Of a DNA stretch of 12,641 nucleotides, positions 6,801 to 12,641 are shown one piece after another. This DNA is from Bog-793 sp050014835. Lineage in GTDB: Bacteria; Actinomycetota; Acidimicrobiia; Acidimicrobiales; Bog-793. The stretch spans positions 1-12,641 of the forward strand of contig JBEKCO010000050.1 in assembly GCA_050014835.1 (NCBI GenBank), in the 5' to 3' direction. Numbering within the stretch: position 1 is the first letter of the stretch; every line of letters starts with the position of its first letter. The position numbers were made by a program, and so were the translations under genes. Under the pieces are notes generated by a model. The model did no database searches, had not been told where the DNA came from, and was given only the letters and a program-made list of their open reading frames with translations.

Positions 6801-7860
6801 CACCGTCGGCCGGCTCGAGAGCGACACGTTCATCGTCCTGCGCGGGTCGATCGCCGACCCGTTGGAGATGATCGATTTCGCCGACGAGATGAGGAAGGCG
6901 ATCAACGAGCCCTACAACCTCGACAACGAGCAGGAAGTCATCACCGCAAGCATGGGCGTCGCGCTCAACACCCGCGACGAGCCCCCCGAACGGCTGATGC
7001 GCGACGCCGAGCTCGCGCTCGCCCAGGCGAAGGAGAGCGGCGGCAACTGCACGGTCGTGTTCGACGAGACCTTGCGAACCAACGCGCTGAACCGGGCGGC
7101 CGCCGAAGCCGGTATTCGCAGGGCGCTCGCCGAGAACGAGTTCGTCCTCTATTACCAGCCGATCATCGACCTGCAGCTCGGCCGGTTCATCGGAACCGAG
7201 GCCCTGATCCGCTGGGCCGACCCGGCGCGCGGCCTGATCCCGCCCGACGAGTTCATCCCGATCGCCGAGAAGACCGGGCTCATCGTGCCGATCGGCGAAT
7301 GGGTGCTCGGCGAGGCCTGCCGCCAGACGAGCGAATGGAACCGGGCGCGGCCTGATCGGCCCTTGGAAGTCTCCGTGAACGTCTCGCCCCTCCAGATCCG
7401 GGACGGGGCGCTTCTCGAGGCGGTCCTCCGGGCACTCGACTCCTCCGGCCTCGACCCGAGGTGCCTGACGCTCGAACTCCTCGAGACCGCCTTCATGGAG
7501 AACGTGGAAACCGTCCACAAGGTGCTCGACCCGCTCCACGAACTCGGGGTGAAGGTCGCGATCGACGACTTCGGTACCGGGTACTCCTCGCTCGGGCGGA
7601 TCCGGCGGTTCACGATCGACGTGTTGAAGATCGACCGCAGTTTCGTGAGCGGCCTCGAGGAGGACGAGTCGGCGCGTCGGCTCGCCACGACCATCCTCGA
7701 GCTGGGGCGCTCCCTCGGTGTAACCGTCATCGCGGAGGGCGTCGAGACACGGGGCGAGCTCGAATGGCTGGGCCGGTTGGACTGCCACTACGCCCAGGGC
7801 TTCCTCTTCGCACGACCGGTGCCGCCGAAGGACTGTCTCGAACTCTTGTCCGGCGACTGA
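3811..7860 (+). CDS. Seven-PAS, degenerate GGDEF, EAL c-di-GMP phosphodiesterase
   Basis: A 1349-residue soluble signalling protein with no signal peptide or membrane helix, so probably cytoplasmic. Modules: PAS1 about 10-118; PAS2 about 148-238, more divergent; an Arg-rich linker about 239-290; then PAS3-PAS7, whose HPDD motifs start at 343, 467, 594, 721 and 848; a GGDEF domain about 918-1080; an EAL domain about 1092-1345. The GGDEF signature is ESDTF (1003-1007), so diguanylate cyclase activity should be lost; the early DTLTSLPTR and DIDRF motifs remain. The EAL domain keeps EAL (1130-1132), SVNVSP, LELLET, DDFGTGYSSL (1252-1261), K1273, E1309 and Q1329, so hydrolysis of c-di-GMP to pGpG is predicted. 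PAS ligands are unknown; no LOV cysteine motif was seen. agagagg lies 10 nt before the ATG. It stands alone, convergent with der. Domain calls are firm; the activity is inferred from motifs. Confidence 0.93.
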   Translation: MAEAQLDLLGAIARSYEEPYVLLLPNATIGGWNPAASALFGYSAKEILGRDVADLFAAAGGSRLRSTFERFDGHRHAEHLETFGRAKDGHRFKTTLTLSPVHDPDGALVGASLVVRPSSNGVRPTGEKASFRAAVNGSNGSAPRGPRRAVFATWNVAAEELFGYADFETVGDDVALLVAPDRSPRFRQEIGRILTGAEVSACTCFQLKKNGQRIETSFRLTPIRDAADHVVGLAAVADAPASSPPRRHNGAPRRTRRRDGGAADAGVDTVTNPRRAVAQNLFEIPDAHDGITRWKFAFARSSIPTAFTRTDRRPVWVNSAYARLLGYDLRHLTTMKSFADVTHPDDIARDDELYAELLAGTREATDREKRYLHADGHVIPVRVFTAAVRDESGALVSLLAQAVDLTDEKRAALQERREKIAFEHSSIATAILDADRHPMWVNDSYARMLGYPREHLLELPSLDEVTHPDDVGRDKERFKEFVAGARNDSDHDKRYVHADGHPIPVHVFLAAVRDESGTLVSFLAQAIDLTEQKRAEIERERAARFVHALFEQSAIGAGAVDLQGKITAVNDTLVRVSGYARDQLVGSAFADFVHPDDHGALAQRFAEHLEGLHDTEIFEIRLLDSEGRDVPTRVFTAGLHDDSGERVGIVGQFVDLTAQREAEAERRRAERLSQALFDSSGISAAAIDMQGRVVEANKTFLQLTGYSKNEFIGTNIADHVHPDDVGRLVQGLSEFVAGTRESDDLELRIVDRDGTVIPTWMHSTALRDEEGTMIGVIGQGLDLREQKRMEEENAREAQFRHLLFEQSRIPASMLDLEGRVKFVNDALLGLFGRTREELVGTRLAKIMHPDDMASHSQIFTEIAAGTAERWVHERRFVHWDGHVFRGRVYVSAIRDASGNVVGVLGQFLDQSELYRVEEKLEFEELHDTLTSLPTRSLIADRVGQEVQWARARHRSVGLVIVDIDRFDAVNGTFGRDLADRLLVELAQRLVACSESTDTVGRLESDTFIVLRGSIADPLEMIDFADEMRKAINEPYNLDNEQEVITASMGVALNTRDEPPERLMRDAELALAQAKESGGNCTVVFDETLRTNALNRAAAEAGIRRALAENEFVLYYQPIIDLQLGRFIGTEALIRWADPARGLIPPDEFIPIAEKTGLIVPIGEWVLGEACRQTSEWNRARPDRPLEVSVNVSPLQIRDGALLEAVLRALDSSGLDPRCLTLELLETAFMENVETVHKVLDPLHELGVKVAIDDFGTGYSSLGRIRRFTIDVLKIDRSFVSGLEEDESARRLATTILELGRSLGVTVIAEGVETRGELEWLGRLDCHYAQGFLFARPVPPKDCLELLSGD

Positions 7861-7869
7861 CCCCCTGGG

Positions 7870-7887
7870 CCGGCGGGGAGCCGCCGG
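7870..7887. terminator. GC-only hairpin between convergent genes
   Basis: CCGGCGG (7870-7876) and CCGCCGG (7881-7887) form a perfect 7-bp stem with a GGAG loop. It fills most of the 30-bp gap between the stop codons of the PAS-EAL gene (7860) and der (7891). There is no T-run on either strand, so it would be a U-less, possibly bidirectional, terminator or mRNA 3'-end stabiliser. Confidence 0.5.
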
Positions 7888-7890
7888 GAC

Positions 7891-9291
7891 TCACGAACCG
7901 CGCAGCCGGACCCGGAGCTTCATCGGCGCCGGGCCGAGGTCGAACCGCTCCCGCAACGAGCGTTCCACGTAGCGCAGGTAGCCCGGCTGGAGCCTGCGGC
8001 TGGCGAAGAGCGTCACGGTCGGCGGGTCCACAGCACCCTGCACCGCGTAGAGGATGCGCGCCCCGGCCGGCGCCTGCGCCGACTGGATCGCCCGCATCGC
8101 CTCGTTGAGCGCTCCCGTCGGGATCCGCCGGTGGTAGGCGTCTATCGCCTCCCGCAGCGCCGGCAGGAGCCGGTGCACCCCCCGACCGGTGAGGGCGGAC
8201 AGCCTCAGCACCGGCGCGTAGGCGAGGAAGCCGAGCCGGTCGGCGACGTCCGCGACGACGGCCTGCCGGCGCTCGGTCGCGAGCAGGTCCCACTTGTTCA
8301 AAACGACGACGATCGGGTCGCCAGCCGCGTCGATCCGTTCGGCGAGCCGCTGGTCCTGGTGCGTCACGCCGTCGGTGGCGTCGATGACGAGCAGCGCCAC
8401 GTCGCTGTGGTCGATCGCCGCGAGCGAGCGGACGAGCGAGTAGTACTCGGTCCCCTCGTCGATCCGGGACTTGCGGCGCAGCCCGGCCGTGTCGATGAAC
8501 CGGACCCTGCCCTCGGCGGTGTCGACGATCGTGTCGACCGCGTCACGGGTCGTCCCCGGCACGTCGTGGACGACGACCCGCTCGGTCCCGACCAACCGGT
8601 TGAAAAGCGTCGACTTGCCGACGTTCGGGCGCCCGACGATCGTCACCGAGGCGACGACGGCGGACTCGCCGGAGCCGGCGTCGATGTCCGCGGCCTCCCC
8701 CGGCTCGTCGACGGGAGCCACGATCCCGGACCCTGCGGCGAACCGCGCCACGACGAGGTCGAGCAGGTCCCCGACGCCGCGTCCGTGGAGGGCCGAGACG
8801 GGCACCGCGTTCCCCAGGCCGAGGCCCGCGAGCTCCCAGGCACCCTCCTCGCGCGCCGCGGAGTCCACCTTGTTCGCGACGACGAGCACGGCGGCCCCGG
8901 CCCTGCGCAGAATCTCGGCGACGGCGTCATCTTCCGAGGTGATTCCGGTCGTCACGTCGACGACGAAGAGCACGACGTCGGCCTGGGCGATCGCAGTGCG
9001 GGCCTGGTCGGAAACGAGTAGGTCGAGCCGGGCGCCCCGCGACACGACTCCGCCGGTGTCGATCAGGCGGAACGCTCTGCCGGCCCACGTCGCCTCGAGC
9101 TCGAGGCGGTCGCGGGTCACCCCCGGTCGCTCCTCGACGATCGCGACACGCCGCCCGACGATCCGGTTGACGAGCGTCGACTTGCCGACGTTCGGGCGCC
9201 CGGCGACGACGACCGTGGGCACGCCGTCCGATCGGCGGGGTTCCCCGGTTCCCGACCCGACGCCGACCGGTGCGCCCGGTTCGCCGTTCAT
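7891..9291 (-). CDS. der: Ribosome-associated GTPase Der (EngA)
   Basis: A 466-residue essential GTPase for maturation of the 50S ribosomal subunit. It has two tandem G domains and a C-terminal KH-like domain. G1 motifs are GRPNVGKS at 31-38 and 220-227; G3 motifs DTGG at 78-81 and DTAG at 267-270; G4 motifs NKVD 140-143 and NKWD 332-335; G5 SAL at about 166 and 365. The KH-like part runs from about 380 to the end. A Gly/Ala/acidic linker (about 187-213) joins the G domains, and a roughly 25-residue Gly/Pro-rich tail precedes the first one. The start ATG (9291) overlaps the stop of the DUF512 gene as ATGA, implying translational coupling. Length is slightly above the usual 430-490 midpoint; nothing is missing. 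Confidence 0.97.
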   Translation of the reverse strand: MNGEPGAPVGVGSGTGEPRRSDGVPTVVVAGRPNVGKSTLVNRIVGRRVAIVEERPGVTRDRLELEATWAGRAFRLIDTGGVVSRGARLDLLVSDQARTAIAQADVVLFVVDVTTGITSEDDAVAEILRRAGAAVLVVANKVDSAAREEGAWELAGLGLGNAVPVSALHGRGVGDLLDLVVARFAAGSGIVAPVDEPGEAADIDAGSGESAVVASVTIVGRPNVGKSTLFNRLVGTERVVVHDVPGTTRDAVDTIVDTAEGRVRFIDTAGLRRKSRIDEGTEYYSLVRSLAAIDHSDVALLVIDATDGVTHQDQRLAERIDAAGDPIVVVLNKWDLLATERRQAVVADVADRLGFLAYAPVLRLSALTGRGVHRLLPALREAIDAYHRRIPTGALNEAMRAIQSAQAPAGARILYAVQGAVDPPTVTLFASRRLQPGYLRYVERSLRERFDLGPAPMKLRVRLRGS

Positions 9292-10700
9292 CGCGCCCCC
9301 ACCCCGCGCCGCGCTCCGGCGGCCACCGGGTCGGGGGCGAGGACGCGGCGCAGCGAGGCACCGTCGGCGGGGACGAGCTCGACGGCGCGGGGCAGGTCCC
9401 CGGGCACGCCCCCGTCGAGGAACCGGCCGTTCGACAGGCACACCTCGGGCACGAGGACCCGCCGGTCGGGGGGGACCCCGGCGAGGGCGCGGGCGAGATC
9501 GGCCGAGGTGAGCAGCCCGGTGACCCCGATGTTCCCGCCGAAGAAAGTGTTCTCGACGGCGATGGTCTCGACGTCGCCGAACCCCGCCGCGTCGAGCAGC
9601 GGGCGCAGGACCTGGGAGCCGTAGGCGCCGGTGAGGATCACCACCCGTGCACCGCGCTCCGCCGCGGTCGCCGCCCACGAACCGTCGCCCGTCCCGCCGG
9701 CGTGCGGTGCCCGGTAGCCGAGAGCCGGGGCGCCGTCGACGGAACGGAAATAACCCCCGGACCGCCCGCCCCGGCGGGGGACCCCGGCGGCGAAGGCCGC
9801 GGCGAAGGCCGCGGCCATCCCGATCCCGTTCTCGTGCTGCGGGAAGCCCTCGTAGCAGGCGGCCGCCGGGAAGGGGCGCCCGGCGAGCAGGTAGTACTCG
9901 TCGGCGGCGAAGACGAGCCGGCGCTGCAGCGCCCGGGCGAAGTGCCCCTGCCAGGTCTCGACCGAGTCGAGGACGGCCGCGACCTCGTCTTTCGTGAGGG
10001 CCCGCATCGACTCCTCGCGGGAGAACCGGCTCACGCCGAGCGGCACGACACCGACCGAGGCGAGGCGCGGGAACCGCTCGAGGATCCCGGCCATCGTGTC
10101 GTCGAGCACGGCCCCGTCGTTCACGCCCGGGCAGACGACGATCTGGCCGTGGACCTCGATCCCGTGGTCGAGCAGGCTCGCCAGCCAGCGCAGGCTCGTC
10201 GCGCCGCGACGGTTGCGGAGCATCGCGGCGCGCACCCCGGGGTCGGTCGCGTGGATCGAGACGTAGAGCGGCGAGAGCCGTTCCGTGACGACCCGCTCGA
10301 GGTCGAGCTCCGTGAAGCGCGTGAGCGTCGTGAAGTTCCCGTAGAGGAACGACAGCCGGTAGTCGTCGTCTTTCACGTACAGGCTGTGCCGCAGGCCCTT
10401 CGGGAGCTGGTAGATGAAACAGAACGCGCAGTGGTTGTCGCACGTCGTCACCCGGTCGAAGATCGCCGTCCCGACCGAGATGCCGAGCGGCTCGCCGGCG
10501 TGCTTGGTGACGACGACCTCGAACGTGCCGCCGTCCCGGCCGATCTCGACGGTGACGACCGCGTCGTCGGCGAGCACGTGGTAGTCGATCACGTCGCGGA
10601 GGCGCGCCCCGTTGAGGGCGCGGATCTCGTCGCCGGCCCGGATCCCCGCCGCCCCCGCCGGCGAGGCGGGCGCGACGCCCTCGACCTGCGGAAACGCCAT
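9288..10700 (-). CDS. DUF512 PDZ/radical-SAM iron-sulfur protein
   Basis: A 470-residue cytoplasmic protein of the DUF512 family (TIGR03279-like). It starts with a PDZ-like domain (about 3-65, with SPAGAAGIRAGDEIRALNG), followed by a radical SAM-type cysteine cluster TTCDNHCAFC (C87, C91, C94) in the CxxxCxxC spacing that binds a 4Fe-4S cluster. The middle has LYVSIHATDP, typical of the radical SAM barrel, and the C-terminal part (about 345-460) is the DUF512 domain with ENTFFGGNIGVTGLL. The substrate is unknown for the whole family. ATG 10700 was chosen because the PDZ domain begins directly after it and the 24 codons further upstream overlap the divergent ispH. Its stop overlaps the der start by 4 nt, so the two are co-transcribed; DUF512 and der are also neighbours in other bacteria, which hints at a link to translation or ribosome assembly. 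Confidence 0.92.
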   Translation of the reverse strand: MAFPQVEGVAPASPAGAAGIRAGDEIRALNGARLRDVIDYHVLADDAVVTVEIGRDGGTFEVVVTKHAGEPLGISVGTAIFDRVTTCDNHCAFCFIYQLPKGLRHSLYVKDDDYRLSFLYGNFTTLTRFTELDLERVVTERLSPLYVSIHATDPGVRAAMLRNRRGATSLRWLASLLDHGIEVHGQIVVCPGVNDGAVLDDTMAGILERFPRLASVGVVPLGVSRFSREESMRALTKDEVAAVLDSVETWQGHFARALQRRLVFAADEYYLLAGRPFPAAACYEGFPQHENGIGMAAAFAAAFAAGVPRRGGRSGGYFRSVDGAPALGYRAPHAGGTGDGSWAATAAERGARVVILTGAYGSQVLRPLLDAAGFGDVETIAVENTFFGGNIGVTGLLTSADLARALAGVPPDRRVLVPEVCLSNGRFLDGGVPGDLPRAVELVPADGASLRRVLAPDPVAAGARRGVGAR

Positions 10701-10712
10701 GCACCTAGCGTA
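10701..10712 (-). promoter_or_regulatory. Candidate -10 element for a leaderless DUF512-der transcript
   Basis: On the minus strand TACGCT (10707-10712) matches TANNNT, and exactly 6 nt (AGGTGC) separate it from the ATG at 10700. Transcription starting 6-7 nt past the hexamer would begin at the start codon itself. No good -35 is seen. The AGGTG lies too close to the ATG to be a normal ribosome binding site. Confidence 0.35.
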
Positions 10713-10726
10713 CCTGGCGGGCTCGC

Positions 10727-10738
10727 TAGCCTGAGAAC
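10727..10738 (+). promoter_or_regulatory. Candidate -10 element for a leaderless ispH transcript
   Basis: TAGCCT (10727-10732) matches TANNNT and lies exactly 6 nt (gagaac) before the GTG start of ispH, so the transcript may begin at the start codon. No Shine-Dalgarno sequence precedes the GTG. The upstream half of this promoter would overlap the divergent DUF512 -10 element. Confidence 0.35.
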
Positions 10739-11794
10739 GTGGACGTCGACCGCGTGCTGCTCGCGGAGCCACGCGGTTTCTGCGCCGGCGTCGAGATGGC
10801 GATCAAGGCGCTCGCCTGGATGGTCCGGGTCTTCGAGCCCCCCGTCTACTGCTACCACGAGATCGTCCACAACCGGCTCGTCGTCGAGGAATTTTCGCGC
10901 CAGGGCGTCGTCTTCGTCGACGACATCGACGAGGTCCCCGCCGGGGCGCCGCTCATGCTCTCCGCCCACGGTTCGGCCCCCGAGGTCGAGCGAGCCGCCT
11001 CGACGCGCAACCGCCCGGTGGTGAACGCCGTCTGCCCGCTCGTCACCAAGGTCCACCACGAGCTGAAGGTCCGGGCCGCCAAGGGTTACACCGTCGTCTA
11101 CGTCGGCCACGCCGGCCACGAGGAGGCGATCGGCACGATGGCCGTCGCGCCGGCGGCCGTGCGGCTCGTCGAGTCCGAGGACGACGTCGACGCCCTCGCC
11201 GGCGTCGACACCCCGGTCGCCCTGCTCGCCCAGACGACCCTCCCCCACGACGAGTGGTCCGGGATCGCCTCCCGGGCGGAAAGGCGCTTCCCGGAGCTGT
11301 GGATGCCCGGGCGCTCCGACCTCTGCTACGCGACGACGAACCGCCAGGCCGCCCTGCGGGCGATCGCCGGGCGCTGCGACGCCGTCGTCGTCATCGGCTC
11401 GGCGAACTCCTCGAACACCGTCTCGCTCACCCGCGTCGCCGAGGCGACGGGTTGCGGCCGCGTCCTGCGCGTGAACGCCGCCGACGAGCTCCCCGACGAC
11501 CTCACCGGCGTCGTCGGCGTCACCGCCGGGGCGTCCGCCCCGGAGTGGCTCGTCGACGAGGTCCTCGGCCGGCTGGCGCCGCGCCGCGGCGTCGAGGTCG
11601 TGCGCGCCGTCGAGGAGGAGGAGTACTTCCCTCCCCCGCCCGAGCTGCGTGACCTGTTGGGAGCCGTGTGGTCCGCCGCCTCGGTCGCGCTCGGTCGACG
11701 GCCGTCGGGACGCCCCCCGGCCGCCGAGGACCGCGAGGTGCCCGCCGCCCTCATGCTCGCCGGGCGCGCCGCCGGGCCGGGCGGGCTTGACTAG
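10739..11794 (+). CDS. ispH: 4-hydroxy-3-methylbut-2-enyl diphosphate reductase IspH
   Basis: A 351-residue cytoplasmic enzyme catalysing the last step of the MEP pathway, reducing HMBPP to IPP and DMAPP. The three cluster cysteines are C15 (GFCAG), C99 (VNAVCP) and C196 (SDLCYAT). Substrate-binding histidines are H44 (EIVHN), H77 (SAHGS) and H127, with the catalytic proton-relay Glu in GHEEAIGT (E129). The diphosphate-binding loop reads GSANSSNT (220-227), and TAGASAPE follows near the end of the core. The start is GTG, immediately before MDVDRVLLAEPRGFC in the family position. About 40 residues after the conserved end (ELRDLL) form an Ala/Gly/Pro/Arg-rich tail not needed in E. coli IspH. 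Divergent from DUF512-der with a 38-bp gap; the downstream glycosyltransferase is 43 bp away on the same strand. The isoprenoid product could feed polyprenyl-phosphate carriers. Confidence 0.96.
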   Translation: MDVDRVLLAEPRGFCAGVEMAIKALAWMVRVFEPPVYCYHEIVHNRLVVEEFSRQGVVFVDDIDEVPAGAPLMLSAHGSAPEVERAASTRNRPVVNAVCPLVTKVHHELKVRAAKGYTVVYVGHAGHEEAIGTMAVAPAAVRLVESEDDVDALAGVDTPVALLAQTTLPHDEWSGIASRAERRFPELWMPGRSDLCYATTNRQAALRAIAGRCDAVVVIGSANSSNTVSLTRVAEATGCGRVLRVNAADELPDDLTGVVGVTAGASAPEWLVDEVLGRLAPRRGVEVVRAVEEEEYFPPPPELRDLLGAVWSAASVALGRRPSGRPPAAEDREVPAALMLAGRAAGPGGLD

Positions 11795-11797
11795 CCT
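11792..11797 (+). promoter_or_regulatory. Candidate -10 element overlapping the ispH stop codon
   Basis: TAGCCT recurs here, with its TAG being the ispH stop codon, 40 nt before the glycosyltransferase ATG. The context CTAGCCTG is the same as in front of ispH. It could allow separate transcription of the glycosyltransferase, but no -35 is evident and the match may be chance. Confidence 0.15.
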
Positions 11798-11837
11798 GCA
11801 CGCTCGGGCTGCGCCCCCCGACCGAAAGGCCCGATCG

Positions 11838-12638
11838 ATGAACGCCCGGGAGACCCGCCGCCGCGCCGCCCTCGACGAGCTCGTCGACTCGGTCGCGCTC
11901 GAGGAGTTCCGCTCCGCCCACGGCGACCCCCGGTTCGCCGAGGTCGTCATCGTCGCCGCGGCGTACCACGAGGTCGACAACATCGGCCGCGTCGTCGACG
12001 CGCTGCCGGCCGAGCTCTGCGGGAAATCGGTCACCTTCGTCGTCGTCATCGACGGCGAGGAGGACGGGACGGCCGAGATCGTGCGGAAATCGGGCCACTA
12101 CGCCGTCGTCTGCCCGGTGAACCGGGGCCAGGGCGCCGCGCTGCGGCTCGGCTACCGCGTCGCCGCCGAGCACGGGGCCCGCTACATCGTGACGGCGGAC
12201 GCCGACGGCCAGACCGACCCCGGGGACCTCGCCGTCGTCCTGGGACCGGTTCTCGAGGACGAGGCCGACCTCGTCACCGGCTCACGCCGGCTCGGCCGCA
12301 CCGAATCGTCAGACATCGTGCGCAACTTCGGGATCGTGTTCTTCTCGGTCGTCATCTCGCGGCTCGCCGGCACACGGGTGACCGACGTCGCCAACCCGAT
12401 CCGGGCGATGCGGGCGGACCTGCCGGAGCGCCTCACGCTCGCCGAACCGCAATACCAGTCGTCCGAGCTGCTCATCGGGGCCGTGATGCGGGGGGCGCGC
12501 TTCGCCGAGCGCCCCGTCACCATGCTCGCCCGCACCTCGGGCCATTCGAAAAAGGGCGGCAACCTCGTCTACGGCTACCGCTTCAGCCGCGTCGTCCTGC
12601 GCACCTGGTGGCGCGAGCGCCGGGCGCGCCGCCGCTAG
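11838..12638 (+). CDS. Family 2 glycosyltransferase (DPM1/polyprenyl-phosphate type)
   Basis: A 266-residue GT-A fold glycosyltransferase that would transfer a sugar from a nucleotide-sugar, perhaps to polyprenyl phosphate. Visible motifs are VVIVAAAYHEVDNI (36-49), VVVIDGEEDGT (68-78, the nucleotide-binding position), NRGQGAALRLG (95-105), the metal-binding DADGQ (121-125) and VTGSR (146-150). It lacks the C-terminal membrane helices of many bacterial polyprenyl-glycosyltransferases, although the stretch FGIVFFSVVI (164-173) is hydrophobic. It ends in an Arg-rich tail WWRERRARRR. The ATG at 11838 was chosen because gaaagg (11824-11829) is a well-placed ribosome binding site; the open frame extends upstream into ispH but without family sequence. 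Likely partly co-transcribed with ispH. Acceptor and donor are not determined. Confidence 0.85.
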   Translation: MNARETRRRAALDELVDSVALEEFRSAHGDPRFAEVVIVAAAYHEVDNIGRVVDALPAELCGKSVTFVVVIDGEEDGTAEIVRKSGHYAVVCPVNRGQGAALRLGYRVAAEHGARYIVTADADGQTDPGDLAVVLGPVLEDEADLVTGSRRLGRTESSDIVRNFGIVFFSVVISRLAGTRVTDVANPIRAMRADLPERLTLAEPQYQSSELLIGAVMRGARFAERPVTMLARTSGHSKKGGNLVYGYRFSRVVLRTWWRERRARRR

Positions 12639-12641
12639 GGA

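Noticed and set aside
5635..7788. 717-codon open frame antisense to the GGDEF/EAL gene
   Set aside because: Long antisense frames are expected in GC-rich coding DNA; its translation shows only the mirrored PAS periodicity and no known family, while the sense strand has clear domains.
9292..10704. Upstream extension of the Der frame to 937 codons
   Set aside because: The extension is a shifted reading of the DUF512 gene; Der homology begins only after the ATG at 9291.
9270..11024. 584-codon frame on + across DUF512
   Set aside because: It is the complement of a well-supported radical SAM gene, is Arg/Pro/Glu-rich and runs out of frame into ispH.
1..12641. CRISPR arrays, insertion sequences, toxin-antitoxin or defence genes
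   Set aside because: No regularly spaced identical repeats, transposase motifs or small paired genes were found on reading both strands.

Overview
The window is chromosomal DNA of a GC-rich bacterium, most likely an actinobacterium. The composition and codon use fit, as do TANNNT-type -10 hexamers, a MEP-pathway ispH gene and a secreted protein ending in a degenerate M23-like domain of an actinobacterial type. An Acidimicrobiia-like lineage is my guess; no marker in the window settles the rank. No CRISPR array, transposase, integrase or rRNA is visible.

Left part (1-1740): a divalent-metal transporter of the Nramp/SLC11 superfamily on +, with two altered metal-binding motifs and no canonical start codon in front of its first membrane helix. 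It is less GC-rich than the rest. It is followed by a tRNA-Pro(GGG) gene on -, whose 3' end faces the transporter. Middle left (1857-3810): a secreted coiled-coil protein on - with a C-terminal M23-like domain lacking the zinc ligands, then about 700 bp of non-coding DNA between divergent genes, including an AT-richer patch with short repeats.

Centre (3811-7860): one 1349-residue soluble signalling protein with seven PAS-type modules, a GGDEF domain whose signature is destroyed (ESDTF) and an EAL domain that keeps every motif I could check. It is predicted to be a multi-input c-di-GMP phosphodiesterase. The last five PAS modules form a tandem array with a 124-127-residue period, and modules 3 and 4 look recently duplicated.

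Right part (7891-12638): housekeeping genes. On -, a DUF512 PDZ/radical-SAM protein and the ribosome-assembly GTPase Der overlap by ATGA. Divergently, 38 bp away, lie ispH (last step of the MEP isoprenoid pathway) and a family 2 glycosyltransferase on +. The 38-bp gap carries a TANNNT hexamer for each direction, each exactly 6 nt from its start codon, which suggests paired leaderless transcripts. A GC-only hairpin fills the 30-bp gap between the converging EAL and der genes.

I found no clear multi-gene novel system such as defence, a biosynthetic cluster or a mobile element. The most unusual items are the tandem PAS phosphodiesterase, the altered Nramp with a missing start, the pseudo-M23 protein and the paired leaderless promoters.
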